A stretch of DNA of 64,000 bases from Irregularibacter muris (GTDB taxonomy: Bacteria; Bacillota; Clostridia; Eubacteriales; Garciellaceae), in the NCBI RefSeq assembly GCF_024622505.1, contig NZ_JANKAS010000006.1, positions 119,535 to 183,534 on the forward strand, read 5' to 3'. Both the position numbers and the translations under genes were made by a program. Of this stretch, positions 25,759-34,624 are shown in pieces. Position 1 is the stretch's first letter; the number at the start of each line of letters is the position of its first letter. Under the pieces are notes generated by a model that was not told where the DNA came from, ran no database searches, and saw only the letters and a program-made list of their open reading frames with translations.

Positions 25759-26505
25759 ATGATAAATGCAAATAATTTGTTTAAAGATTATAAACCACAT
25801 ATTTTAAATTTAGATTTACAAGCCGAAAAAAAGTATATTTTAGATGATCATTTAATAGTAAATCGAGAGAATAATATTTCGATTTATTATTCTGCACATA
25901 ATGAAGTTATAAATACTCAAGCATCCATCATAATCATTGGAATTTGTCCAGGGTTTCAGCAAATGTATAAATCGTTTTCTATTGTTAAAAGTCTAGAGAA
26001 TAGTAATGATGATGATATTCTTGAAAATTGTAAAAGTGAGTCTAGATTATTCGGAAGTTCAAGGCAAAATTTGATTACTATGTTTGATCAATTAAATATA
26101 AATTATTTTTTGAAGGTTAATAAGGCATCTGAAATCTTTGATTTAAAATTTAAAAAGCTTCATACAACCTCATTAATCAGATATCCCGTTTTTATAGGAA
26201 AAGAATTAAAAAATTATAATGGATATACACCGAGTTTATTAAAAAACTCATTTTTGTATAGAATTGCTAGCAATTCTATACAATATGAAATAGAGCAATT
26301 ACCTAATCTTAAAATAATTATCCCTCTTGGAAAAGCTGTTGAGACATTCTTAGATGAGATTTTTCGATTAAATACTACGATAAATAGAAAAATTATTAGA
26401 GGATTTCCCCACCCATCGGGGTTGAACGCTCATAGAAAAAAGATCTTTGATAGCAATAAGGCCAATATAATTAATCAAATAAAACTTTTATATGACAATC
26501 AATAG
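25759..26505 (+). CDS. UDG-superfamily-like protein
   Basis: 248 residues. G-I-C-P-G at 61-65 (IIIIGICPGFQQ) and H-P-S-G at 218-221 (FPHPSGLNAHR) are placed like motifs 1 and 2 of uracil-DNA glycosylases, and a hydrophobic PLGKAV strand precedes the second. The catalytic Asp/Asn usual after motif 1 is not obvious, so glycosylase activity is doubtful. It is more AT-rich than its neighbours and sits between ppx and a tRNA cluster, a common place for acquired genes. I choose the ATG at 25759, 6 bp after AAGGAG. Confidence 0.55.
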   Translation: MINANNLFKDYKPHILNLDLQAEKKYILDDHLIVNRENNISIYYSAHNEVINTQASIIIIGICPGFQQMYKSFSIVKSLENSNDDDILENCKSESRLFGSSRQNLITMFDQLNINYFLKVNKASEIFDLKFKKLHTTSLIRYPVFIGKELKNYNGYTPSLLKNSFLYRIASNSIQYEIEQLPNLKIIIPLGKAVETFLDEIFRLNTTINRKIIRGFPHPSGLNAHRKKIFDSNKANIINQIKLLYDNQ

Positions 26506-26606
26506 TTTAGCATCAGTAGCTGGAGTAAAAAACAGAGATAAAAGCTTGCAAAGCTCCTGAGGAATAAAATGGATAAAAGATTTTTAAAAAATAATGAAAA
26601 AAGCTA

Positions 26607-26635
26607 TTGACGGAGTATGGAGTATGTTATATAAT
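26607..26635 (+). promoter_or_regulatory. Promoter of the tRNA cluster
   Basis: TTGACG at 26607-26612 and TATAAT at 26630-26635, spacer exactly 17 bp, 40 bp before the first tRNA. Confidence 0.85.
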
Positions 26636-26674
26636 GAGTTTTGTCTTCAACAAGACAGCTTTCAAAACAGATTA

Positions 26675-26762
26675 GCCGGGGTGGCGGAACTGGCAGACGC
26701 ACAGGACTTAAAATCCTGCGATCCCAAAGATCGTACCGGTTCGATTCCGGTCCTCGGCACCA
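26675..26762 (+). tRNA. tRNA-Leu (UAA)
   Basis: Class II tRNA of 88 nt with a long variable arm. Acceptor GCCGGGG pairs with CCTCGGC, the anticodon loop is CTTAAAA (TAA), and CCA is encoded. Confidence 0.95.
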
Positions 26763-26773
26763 TACAATATCAT

Positions 26774-26850
<77 letters not shown>

Positions 26851-26858
26851 AATAATAT

Positions 26859-26935
26859 GGCGGCGTAGCTCAGTTGGCTAGAGCATACGGTTCATACCCG
26901 TAGTGTCAGCGGTTCAAATCCGTTCGCCGCTACCA
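26859..26935 (+). tRNA. Elongator tRNA-Met (CAU)
   Basis: GGCGGCG pairs with CGCCGCT (G1-U72), the anticodon loop is TTCATAC, T-arm GGTTCAAATCC, and CCA is encoded. Confidence 0.93.
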
Positions 26936-26942
26936 TATTGCT

Positions 26943-27017
26943 GGCCCCTTGGTCAAGCGGTTAAGACACCGCCCTTTCACGGCGGTAACAGGGGTTCGAG
27001 TCCCCTAGGGGTCACCA
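26943..27017 (+). tRNA. tRNA-Glu (UUC)
   Basis: GGCCCCT pairs with AGGGGTC; the CCGCC/GGCGG anticodon stem carries CTTTCAC (TTC). CCA is encoded. Confidence 0.95.
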
Positions 27018-27030
27018 TTTTAATATTTGT

Positions 27031-27106
27031 GGTCGCATAGCTCAGCTGGGAGAGCACCTGCCTTACAAGCAGGGGGTCATAGGTTCGAGCCCTATTGCGA
27101 CCACCA
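27031..27106 (+). tRNA. tRNA-Val (UAC)
   Basis: GGTCGCA pairs perfectly with TGCGACC; the CCTGC/GCAGG anticodon stem carries CTTACAA (TAC). CCA is encoded. Confidence 0.95.
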
Positions 27107-27208
27107 TTTTTTATTTTTTTGGAATTGTTAAATCCTTTAGCCAATGAAACCATGGGAAAAATAGCGAAATAAAAATATATTTTATTTAAGAGACTTTACT
27201 ATCGGACT

Positions 27209-27232
27209 GAGCAGCTTGGCTGCTTTTTTTAT
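27209..27232 (+). terminator. Terminator of the tRNA cluster
   Basis: AGCAGC pairs with GCTGCT around a 3-4 nt loop, followed by T7. Confidence 0.85.
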
Positions 27233-27323
27233 TGCAAAAAATTATTCTCCTAGGCTTTTCTACATAATACTCCCTAAAAACTACATTTAGCAGGAGAGAA
27301 TTACCCTAAAACAGTTTTCAAAT

Positions 27324-27371
27324 TGTCCAAAACAAGGCCATTTTGTCAAAAACCCTTAATGATTTGTCAAA
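27324..27371 (+). promoter_or_regulatory. Three direct Spo0A-box-like sites
   Basis: TGTCCAA (27324), TGTCAAA (27344) and TGTCAAA (27365) start 20 and 21 bp apart, two helical turns, on one face of the DNA. The Spo0A box is TGTCGAA. An inverted TTTGTCAGG-like site lies at 27398-27406. Confidence 0.7.
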
Positions 27372-27398
27372 TTTTCATGGAAATTCATTCCACCCATC

Positions 27399-27431
27399 CT
27401 GACAAATATTTTAGTTTAGCCCTGTTATAAT
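27399..27431 (+). promoter_or_regulatory. spoIIE promoter with 21-bp spacer
   Basis: CTGACA at 27399-27404 and TATAAT at 27426-27431 are separated by 21 bp, not 17. Bacillus spoIIE and spoIIG have the same long spacing (21-22 bp), which makes them depend on Spo0A~P to place sigma-A. Confidence 0.75.
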
Positions 27432-27465
27432 GGCATGGAAAGGAAAAAGTTTGGGGGTTGAATGA

Positions 27466-29874
27466 ATGTCATATAAATTAGAAGCGTTAAAACCTTATGA
27501 AAGGGTGCATAGCGGACTTAATCAATCAAAGGTTAAAAATAAACAAAAAACAAAGTTTCAATTTGATGCTGCCCTTCAGGATCTTTTATTGGTATTTATA
27601 GGTTTTTTCCTAGCACGAAGTATTATCATGTACGACCTATCTCCCTTTGGATTTGCATTTTTTTCCTATATCATGGCTACGCGGAGGAAAAAAACCTGGA
27701 CAGTAATAGGTTTACTGGTAGGATTATTCACCGTGCAAAGCACATTGTATATCATAAGGGCAGTGATTACTTTAGCTCTTACCTATTGGGTAATGGGAAA
27801 AAGAGTCAAGGCATCTACAAAAACATGGAAGATAGGCCTTTTAAGTAGTCTCTGTGTGTTTTCAGTAGGGTTGGTCTTTCAATGGATAGCAGGAAACTAC
27901 CTTTATGATTTTTTATTACTGGTTTTTGAAAGTTTTATTACCTATATTTTGCTTTTTATTTATTCTTCTGCTCTGCCATTAATTACGGGACAAGTTAAAC
28001 GCAAAATTGTTTCTAATGAAGAATTGATCTGTAGTGCTATTTTAATTTCCTTGACTTTATTGGGCATGAGCGAGCTAAGTATTTATGGATATTCTATTAA
28101 GAATGTTTTGGGTATAACAGCGATCATGCTCTTTGCTCGACACCTTGGTTCGGGGGCAGGAGCCATTATCGGTATTGTCGTCGGGGTGGTCACCAGCCTG
28201 GATCATATAGTATCCCCGGTGATTATCGGAGTATATGCCTTTTCGGGTCTTATGGCAGGGGTCTTTAAAGATTTGGGGAAAATCCCTGTTGCTTTGGGCT
28301 TTGTGTTGGGCAATGCGGCCTTAACCTTTTATCTAAATGGCTCCACAGAAGTCTTTATTCATATACAGGAGATTCTCATCGCCATTATCTTATTATTGTT
28401 AGCGCCTAGAGGAATAGAAGAAAGAATCTCTTCCTTTAAAGGCATAGGGGATTATCGCTTAGAGAGGGAGAAAATGTATGGAGAACGGGTGAGAGAAGTC
28501 ACTATTGAACGGCTGAGGGATTATTCTAAGGTTTTTGAACAGATCGGAAAAAGCTTTGAACAATCTGTAGCCAGTGATCCCCTGCTCTATCAAAAGGATA
28601 TCAATGATGTATTTAATCGGGTGTCCAAAGAAGTATGTAACCAATGCAGCTATTATTCCAAGTGCTGGAAGTTGGATTTCTATAATACCTATCAAAGCAT
28701 GTTTTTATTATTAAATAAGATAGAAAAATGCAGTACCATAAAGCAAGAGGATATTCCGAAAAGTTTGTCCAATAAATGCCTGCAACCTGAGAGAATAACA
28801 AAAGTAATGTCTTATCTTTACGAAATTTATAAATCCAACCAATATTGGGAAAAACAGGTGATGGAAAGTAAAAACTTAGTATCTCAACAATTACAGGGTA
28901 TTTCAGAGGTCATACAGGATCTAAGCAATGACATGAGGACAGATATTGTCTTTAGAAAAGAAGAAGAGGAAGAGATTCTCATTGCCTTTGATAAAAAAGA
29001 AATCCCTATCCAAGATGTTATGGTACTACAAGACGGTCAGGGAAAATATAAAGTAACCCTTTATGGAAAACCCTGTCAAGGAAAAGGATATTGCGATAAA
29101 ACAATGGGGGAAATCATTTCTAAAGTCTTAGGAAAAGAAATGATTATGGAACAACACCTATGTAAGGGGAATGGATTAAAAAATAAATGCAAGGTTTCCT
29201 TTAAGGAAGCTACAAATTTTGTAGTAACTACCGGAATAGTACATAGCTCCAAAGATGCTCAGGAGGTGTCGGGGGACAGCTATTCCAATATCCCACTTCA
29301 TGATGGGAAATATATGCTGGCCCTGAGTGATGGCATGGGCAGTGGCAAAAGGGCGTCACGGGAAAGTAGGACAACCATCAATTTACTGGAACATTTTTTG
29401 GAGGCTGGTTTTAACAGGGAAATCGCCCTGAAGACTATTAACTCCATATTGATGCTCCGCTCCAATGATGAAATGTTCTCTACCATTGATTTGTCTATTA
29501 TTGACCAATATACTGCCCAGACTGAGTTTATTAAAATCGGTGCAGTATCTACCTTCATCAAAAGGGGAGAAAAAGTAGAAATGATTGCATCTAACTCCCT
29601 ACCTGTAGGTATTTTAGATGAGGTAAACATTGAAGTCAGTAGAAGACAGCTAGAGGATGGTGATTTTATCATCATGGCTTCCGATGGATTGTTGGACGCC
29701 AATCCCTTTGTGGAGGATAAGGAAAAATGGGTGCGAGAGCAATTAATAAAAATCAAAAGCAGAAATCCTCAAAGAATTGCCCATTGCCTTTTTGAACAGG
29801 CTAGAAAAGAAAGTAAAAACATTCTCAAAGATGATATTACTATTTTAGTAGCTAAGATTTGGAAAAATAAGTAA
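27466..29874 (+). CDS. spoIIE: Stage II sporulation protein E
   Basis: 802-residue membrane phosphatase that dephosphorylates SpoIIAA to release sigma-F in the forespore and associates with FtsZ at the polar septum. A short cytoplasmic N-terminus is followed by about ten membrane helices (about 38-325), a linker containing a Cys cluster (CNQCSYYSKCWKLD), and a C-terminal PP2C domain from about 585 (VSGDSYSNIPLHDGKYMLALSDGMGSGKRA; metal-binding Asp residues present; FIIMASDGLLD). It is full length for the family. Expressed from a Spo0A-type promoter and closed by a strong terminator. Confidence 0.96.
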   Translation: MSYKLEALKPYERVHSGLNQSKVKNKQKTKFQFDAALQDLLLVFIGFFLARSIIMYDLSPFGFAFFSYIMATRRKKTWTVIGLLVGLFTVQSTLYIIRAVITLALTYWVMGKRVKASTKTWKIGLLSSLCVFSVGLVFQWIAGNYLYDFLLLVFESFITYILLFIYSSALPLITGQVKRKIVSNEELICSAILISLTLLGMSELSIYGYSIKNVLGITAIMLFARHLGSGAGAIIGIVVGVVTSLDHIVSPVIIGVYAFSGLMAGVFKDLGKIPVALGFVLGNAALTFYLNGSTEVFIHIQEILIAIILLLLAPRGIEERISSFKGIGDYRLEREKMYGERVREVTIERLRDYSKVFEQIGKSFEQSVASDPLLYQKDINDVFNRVSKEVCNQCSYYSKCWKLDFYNTYQSMFLLLNKIEKCSTIKQEDIPKSLSNKCLQPERITKVMSYLYEIYKSNQYWEKQVMESKNLVSQQLQGISEVIQDLSNDMRTDIVFRKEEEEEILIAFDKKEIPIQDVMVLQDGQGKYKVTLYGKPCQGKGYCDKTMGEIISKVLGKEMIMEQHLCKGNGLKNKCKVSFKEATNFVVTTGIVHSSKDAQEVSGDSYSNIPLHDGKYMLALSDGMGSGKRASRESRTTINLLEHFLEAGFNREIALKTINSILMLRSNDEMFSTIDLSIIDQYTAQTEFIKIGAVSTFIKRGEKVEMIASNSLPVGILDEVNIEVSRRQLEDGDFIIMASDGLLDANPFVEDKEKWVREQLIKIKSRNPQRIAHCLFEQARKESKNILKDDITILVAKIWKNK

Positions 29875-29918
29875 TAAATTAAGTCATCTATAGTGCTATA
29901 GATGACTTAATTTATGTT
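29875..29918 (+). terminator. spoIIE terminator
   Basis: An inverted repeat with about 19-nt arms around TG (AAGTCATCTATAG/CTATAGATGACTT core), followed by T-rich sequence. Confidence 0.85.
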
Positions 29919-30009
29919 TATTTTTAACAAAGGTCTTGATGGAGTATACTAAAAAATATAGAATAGGATAATATAGGCATAAGAGATAAAGGAAAAAAGG
30001 TTGGGAAAA

Positions 30010-31416
30010 ATGAGAAATAAGGTTGTAGAATATATCAATAAACATAAAATGCTGAATAGAGGAGATGGTATCCTCGTAGGGGTTTCAGGGGGGCCAGATT
30101 CCATTTGCCTATTACATATATTAAAATCTATACAAAAAGAATATTCATTACAGGTAATGGCTGTACATATTAATCATCAACTCAGAGGAAAACAGGCTGA
30201 TAAAGACGAGAAATATGTTCTCGATCTATGCCTGCAATGGGACATTCCTTGCTTCGCCTATAAAATAGATATAGAAGGCTTGAGCCAGCAAAAAGGAGTT
30301 TCTATAGAGGAAGCCGGACGAGAGGCAAGATATGAAAAATATTTTGAATTAAAAAAGCAGTACAATCTACAGAAAATCGCCCTGGGACAGCATAGAGATG
30401 ATAATGCAGAAACCATCCTCATGCGTATATTGAGGGGTACAGGTCCTGAGGGATTAAAAGGGATACCTCCCCATAGAGAGGACGGCGTCATTAGACCTTT
30501 ATTGGCTATCACTAGGAAAGAAATTGAAGAATATTGTGGGGTCCATCATCTATCCCCCTGCATAGATCAAAGTAATTTACAACCTATTTACCTCAGAAAC
30601 AAACTACGCCTTGAGGTTATCCCCTATCTAGAAAAATTTAACTCCAATTTTAGGGAAAATCTTAATCATCTTGGGGAAATAATAGGAGAACAACAAGACT
30701 TTGTAGATCATGCAGTAGAGGAGCTCTGGAATGGGCATAGAGAATTTGTTCAGGATGGAGTGGCTTTTTCTACCGATTGGTTTGAAGGATTATCTCCTTT
30801 TATCAAAAAACAGATGTTGAGAAGAGGGATAAAATGGGTAAAAAATGATTTGAAGGAAATAGAATTTACCCATATACAAATGATTGTGAAAATGCTAGAA
30901 AATGATGAAAATACTACATGGACTTTAGATTTACCTGGAGAGATCATCGCTAAAAGGCAATATGAAAAAATAATGCTATTGAGGAGGAAAAAAAATCAAG
31001 TAAAAGATTTTGAATATTCTCTTCCAATAAACACAGAAATCCCCATAGAAGAAGTGAATAAGACCTTCAAAAGCTATTTTGTGAAAAGAGAAGAAGTTGG
31101 TATAATAAAAGATACATCCTATAAAAAATATTTTGATATGGATAAGTTACAAGCAACTCCGATAATCCGAAATCGAAGACCGGGAGACAAATTTTTTCCC
31201 ATTGGTTTACGGGGATCTAAAAAGCTAAAGGAGTATTTCATCGATCTGAAAATACCTAGAGACCAAAGAGATAGTATTCCCATAGTTGTAGTCAATCAGG
31301 AAATACTATGGATTGTTGGCCATAGAGTAGATAGAAGATATATTGTAGATCAAACTACAAAAAATATATTAGTAATTGAATATTTTAAAATCAGGGAGGA
31401 ACAACATGGAAAATGA
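30010..31416 (+). CDS. tilS: tRNA(Ile)-lysidine synthase
   Basis: 468 residues. The PP-loop ATPase motif SGGPDS is at 26-31. The NTD continues with HINHQLRGKQADKDE and GQHRDDNAETILMR, and the C-terminal TilS domains end near 460 (RRPGDKFFPIGLRGSKKLKEYFIDLKIPRDQR). It converts C34 of the CAU-anticodon isoleucine tRNA to lysidine and is essential. An in-frame TTG at 30001 is a possible alternative start with a weaker ribosome site. Overlaps hpt by 11 bp. Confidence 0.95.
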   Translation: MRNKVVEYINKHKMLNRGDGILVGVSGGPDSICLLHILKSIQKEYSLQVMAVHINHQLRGKQADKDEKYVLDLCLQWDIPCFAYKIDIEGLSQQKGVSIEEAGREARYEKYFELKKQYNLQKIALGQHRDDNAETILMRILRGTGPEGLKGIPPHREDGVIRPLLAITRKEIEEYCGVHHLSPCIDQSNLQPIYLRNKLRLEVIPYLEKFNSNFRENLNHLGEIIGEQQDFVDHAVEELWNGHREFVQDGVAFSTDWFEGLSPFIKKQMLRRGIKWVKNDLKEIEFTHIQMIVKMLENDENTTWTLDLPGEIIAKRQYEKIMLLRRKKNQVKDFEYSLPINTEIPIEEVNKTFKSYFVKREEVGIIKDTSYKKYFDMDKLQATPIIRNRRPGDKFFPIGLRGSKKLKEYFIDLKIPRDQRDSIPIVVVNQEILWIVGHRVDRRYIVDQTTKNILVIEYFKIREEQHGK

Positions 31417-31942
31417 TGTAAAAGGTGTATTGATTGACGCAACAACCCTTCAAAAACGTATTAAGGAGTTAGGACAGGAAATATCCAAAGATTATAAGGG
31501 GAGAAATTTACTTTTAATCTGTGTGTTAAAAGGTGCAGTATTATTTATGGCCGATTTGGCACAAAATATTACCATCCCCTTGGAAATGGATTTTATGGAT
31601 GTAACAAGTTATGGAAATTCCACTCAATCCTCGGGGGAGGTAAGAATACTCAAGGATTTAAGTTCCAGTATTGAAAATAAAGACCTTTTAATTGTAGAAG
31701 ATATTGTGGATAGTGGATTGACCCTGAGCTATTTAATAAAATTATTTAAAAATAGAGGGGTAAAAAGTATAAAAGTATGTAGCTTATTGGAAAAACCAGC
31801 AAGAAGAATAGCCAAAGTAGATATCGACTATATAGGATTTCAAGTTCCTGATGAATTTGTAGTGGGATATGGTTTGGATTTTGCAGAGAAATATAGAAAT
31901 CTACCCTATATTGGAGTACTAAAGGAAGAGATCTATCAATAA
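31406..31942 (+). CDS. hpt: Hypoxanthine phosphoribosyltransferase
   Basis: 178-residue purine salvage enzyme with the PRPP-binding motif LLIVEDIVDSGLTLSYL and the C-terminal FVVGYGLDFAEKYRNLPYIG. Starts at ATG 31406 after GGGAGGA, inside the end of tilS. The tilS-hpt-ftsH order is conserved in Firmicutes. Confidence 0.96.
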   Translation: MENDVKGVLIDATTLQKRIKELGQEISKDYKGRNLLLICVLKGAVLFMADLAQNITIPLEMDFMDVTSYGNSTQSSGEVRILKDLSSSIENKDLLIVEDIVDSGLTLSYLIKLFKNRGVKSIKVCSLLEKPARRIAKVDIDYIGFQVPDEFVVGYGLDFAEKYRNLPYIGVLKEEIYQ

Positions 31943-32042
31943 AAGCTCAATTCCTTCCTAAAAGAGGCAAAATTGTATTACACATCAATTTATGCTAAAA
32001 TGACTTAGTATAAAATAGGAGAAGTGAGGGGAGTGTTAGTAT

Positions 32043-33851
32043 TTGAAAAAGTTTTTTCGTATGATTAGTTTTTACTTAATCATACTAATAATCATAGTAG
32101 CCATGGTTCAATTATTTGGAACCAAAGCAGCAGACATCAAAACCCTACGATATGATGAAGTTTTAAAGAATATACAGGCTGGAAACGTAAAGGAAATGAC
32201 CATCGACCAGTATTCGGTGGAGGGAAAACTAACCAATGGTACACAATTTGAAGGAGTCATTCCTCCCCAGGCGATTTTCATTCAATTGCCGGAGGTACAT
32301 GAAGCGATAAAGGCTGGAACAATTCAGCAAACTGAAGTAGAGGCACCGGCGCAAAGTCCGTGGTGGGCTTCTATACTTCCTTCTTTATTTTTAGTGCTAT
32401 TAGTTGTCGTATTTTTCTTTATCTTTACCCAGCAATCCCAAGGTGGCGGCAATAGAGTTATGTCCTTTGGGAAAAGCAAGGCAAAACTTCATACCGATGA
32501 TAAGCGAAAGGTCACCTTTGGTGATGTAGCAGGAGCGGATGAAGAAAAAGAAGAATTAGAAGAAATTGTTGAATTTCTTAAATCTCCTAGAAGATTTCTA
32601 GAATTAGGAGCCAGAATCCCTAAAGGGGTATTACTAGTAGGACCTCCTGGTACAGGAAAAACATTATTGGCAAGGGCAGTAGCGGGAGAAGCGGGAGTAC
32701 CCTTCTTCAGCATAAGTGGATCTGACTTCGTAGAAATGTTTGTAGGAGTAGGTGCATCTAGGGTAAGGGATTTATTTGAAAATGCAAAGAAAAACTCACC
32801 TTGTATTGTTTTTATAGATGAAATAGATGCTGTAGGTAGACAAAGAGGTGCAGGTCTTGGAGGAGGCCATGATGAAAGAGAACAAACCCTTAATCAACTA
32901 CTTGTTGAAATGGATGGCTTTGGGGTTAATGAAGGAATCATCATTGTTGCCGCTACCAATAGACCCGATATATTAGACCCAGCTCTTCTAAGACCGGGAC
33001 GTTTTGATAGACAAATTCCCGTAGGAAGACCGGATGTAAAGGGGAGAGAAGAAATACTGGAAGTACATGCTAAGGGCAAACCCCTTGAGCCAGAAGTAGA
33101 ACTCAGAAACATAGCTAGAGGGACCCCTGGTTTTACAGGTGCTGATTTGGAAAACGTGCTCAATGAAGCGGCCTTATTAGCAGCCCGTAGGAGTAAAAAA
33201 ACTATTGGTGTTAGAGAACTAGAAGATGCAGTAACTAGAGTTATTGCAGGACCTGAAAAGAAAAGTAGGGTAATTAGTGATCAAGACAAAAAGCTAACCG
33301 CTTATCACGAAGCTGGTCATGCCGTGGTCATGAAGCTATTACCCCACGCCGATCCAGTACATGAGATTTCCATCATCCCTCGGGGGATGGCAGGAGGATA
33401 TACCCTGTCCCTACCTGAAGATGATAAATATTATATGTCCCGTTCGGAATTACTAGAGGAAATTGTGGGATTATTAGGCGGGCGAGTAGCAGAGAAATTG
33501 GTACTGGACGATATTAGTACAGGAGCCCAAAATGACCTAGAAAGAGCAACGGCTATTGCACGAAAAATGATCACAGAATATGGAATGAGTGAAACTCTAG
33601 GGCCTATGACCTTTGGAAACAAACAAGATGAAGTTTTCATAGGAAGGGATTTCGCTAGAAGTAGAAACTATAGCGAGGAAGTAGCAGCCGCTATTGATAA
33701 GGAAATGAGAAGTATTATTGACGAGGCTTATCAAAATACGCAAAAACTTTTACAAGACAATATCAACAAGCTTCATAAAGTAGCTGAGAGATTGCTTGAA
33801 AAGGAAAAGATCGATCGAGAAGAATTCGAAGAAATCTTTGCAACTGCATAA
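32043..33851 (+). CDS. ftsH: Membrane AAA protease FtsH
   Basis: 602-residue ATP-dependent zinc protease. Two N-terminal membrane helices (about 5-25 and 110-130) flank an extracytoplasmic domain. Walker A GPPGTGKT is at 200-207, the SRH near 300-320 ([20 protein letters not shown]), and zinc site HEAGH at 422-426. Degrades misfolded membrane proteins and Spo0A phosphatases such as Spo0E in Bacillus. TTG start preceded by GAGGGGAG. Followed by a long gap with a dispersed repeat. Confidence 0.97.
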   Translation: MKKFFRMISFYLIILIIIVAMVQLFGTKAADIKTLRYDEVLKNIQAGNVKEMTIDQYSVEGKLTNGTQFEGVIPPQAIFIQLPEVHEAIKAGTIQQTEVEAPAQSPWWASILPSLFLVLLVVVFFFIFTQQSQGGGNRVMSFGKSKAKLHTDDKRKVTFGDVAGADEEKEELEEIVEFLKSPRRFLELGARIPKGVLLVGPPGTGKTLLARAVAGEAGVPFFSISGSDFVEMFVGVGASRVRDLFENAKKNSPCIVFIDEIDAVGRQRGAGLGGGHDEREQTLNQLLVEMDGFGVNEGIIIVAATNRPDILDPALLRPGRFDRQIPVGRPDVKGREEILEVHAKGKPLEPEVELRNIARGTPGFTGADLENVLNEAALLAARRSKKTIGVRELEDAVTRVIAGPEKKSRVISDQDKKLTAYHEAGHAVVMKLLPHADPVHEISIIPRGMAGGYTLSLPEDDKYYMSRSELLEEIVGLLGGRVAEKLVLDDISTGAQNDLERATAIARKMITEYGMSETLGPMTFGNKQDEVFIGRDFARSRNYSEEVAAAIDKEMRSIIDEAYQNTQKLLQDNINKLHKVAERLLEKEKIDREEFEEIFATA

Positions 33852-33899
33852 TTAAGATGATAAAGGTCGTCCCTTGATGGCGTAATGAGAAAGTTTGCC

Positions 33900-33945
33900 T
33901 GTAATTCTGAACTTAGTGAAGAATCCTGAAAAGATCTATTCCCTT
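33900..33945 (+). repeat. Dispersed repeat, copy 1
   Basis: GTAATTCTGAAC...GTGAAGAATCC...AAAGATCTATTCC matches the reverse complement of the right part of the repeat at 34482-34552 at most positions. The two copies face each other across the thioesterase gene. Confidence 0.6.
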
Positions 33946-34059
33946 TGATCAGTAACACAACTTTCTTTATGCGCAATTGTAGGGAGGGCCTTTTGTTTAT
34001 CATTTTTACATAGATTAACTGATATTTATACAGTGGGAAAATACTAGGGAGGGATAATG

Positions 34060-34455
34060 ATGAAATTTAATGTAAAAGAAGGAATGGAAGGTAAAGTAGA
34101 AATGGTGGTGGAGGATAAGGATACAGCCTTACAATTTGGGAGTGGGGGAGTAGAGGTTTTTGCTACGCCTATGATGATTGGCTTGATGGAAAATGCATCC
34201 TTGAAGGCAGTAGATGAATTTTTACCCGAGGGCTATGGAACAGTGGGCACCCATCTAGACGTAAAACATTTAGGAGCCACCCCTGTGGGTATGAAAGTAT
34301 GGGCCACAGCAAAGCTTATGGAGATAGATAGAAAAGCCCTGACCTTTCATGTAGAGGCCTTTGATGAGGTAGAAAAAATAGGAGAGGGAACCCACAAAAG
34401 GTTTATTATAGAAGTAGAAAAATTTTTGGAGAAGAGTAAGAAGAAAAATGGGTAG
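34060..34455 (+). CDS. Hot-dog-fold thioesterase
   Basis: 131 residues with the single hot-dog domain of fluoroacetyl-CoA thioesterase (FlK)-like proteins: TPMMIGLMENASLKAVDEFLPEGYGTVGTHLDVKHLGATPVGMKVWATAKL. It probably hydrolyses a short acyl-CoA; the substrate is unknown. Start ATG 34060 is 6 bp after GGGAGGG; the ATG three bases earlier is too close. Flanked by inverted copies of a dispersed repeat. Confidence 0.85.
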   Translation: MKFNVKEGMEGKVEMVVEDKDTALQFGSGGVEVFATPMMIGLMENASLKAVDEFLPEGYGTVGTHLDVKHLGATPVGMKVWATAKLMEIDRKALTFHVEAFDEVEKIGEGTHKRFIIEVEKFLEKSKKKNG

Positions 34456-34481
34456 AGGATAGAGAATGGAGAGTAGAGAGG

Positions 34482-34552
34482 AGTGTCATCCTGAGGAGTT
34501 TACGACGAAGGATCTTAGATCTTGGATTCTTCATTATGTTTCAGAATAACAA
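34482..34552. repeat. Dispersed palindromic repeat, copy 2
   Basis: Imperfect palindrome. GTCATCCTGA at the left end mirrors TCAGAATAAC at the right, and GAAGGATC-TTA-GATC...GGATTCTTC forms the inner stem. Elements of the GTCATTCTGA...GAAGAATC type are widely dispersed in bacterial genomes. Confidence 0.65.
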
Positions 34553-34624
34553 AAACTGCGTTACTCACTAGATCTTACTATTTATTTTTATCTATTACAC
34601 TTGATTAAAATGGGGGAGTTATTT

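Larger units (their letters stand above)
27107..27465 (+). other. 359-bp gap: tRNA terminator and spoIIE control region
   Basis: Contains the tRNA terminator, then about 100 bp without recognisable signals, then the Spo0A-box array and spoIIE promoter listed separately. No ORF with a ribosome site is visible. Confidence 0.7.

Noticed and set aside
33900..34552. Composite transposon around the thioesterase
   Set aside because: There is no transposase and no target-site duplication that I can see; the repeats are short and of a widely dispersed kind.
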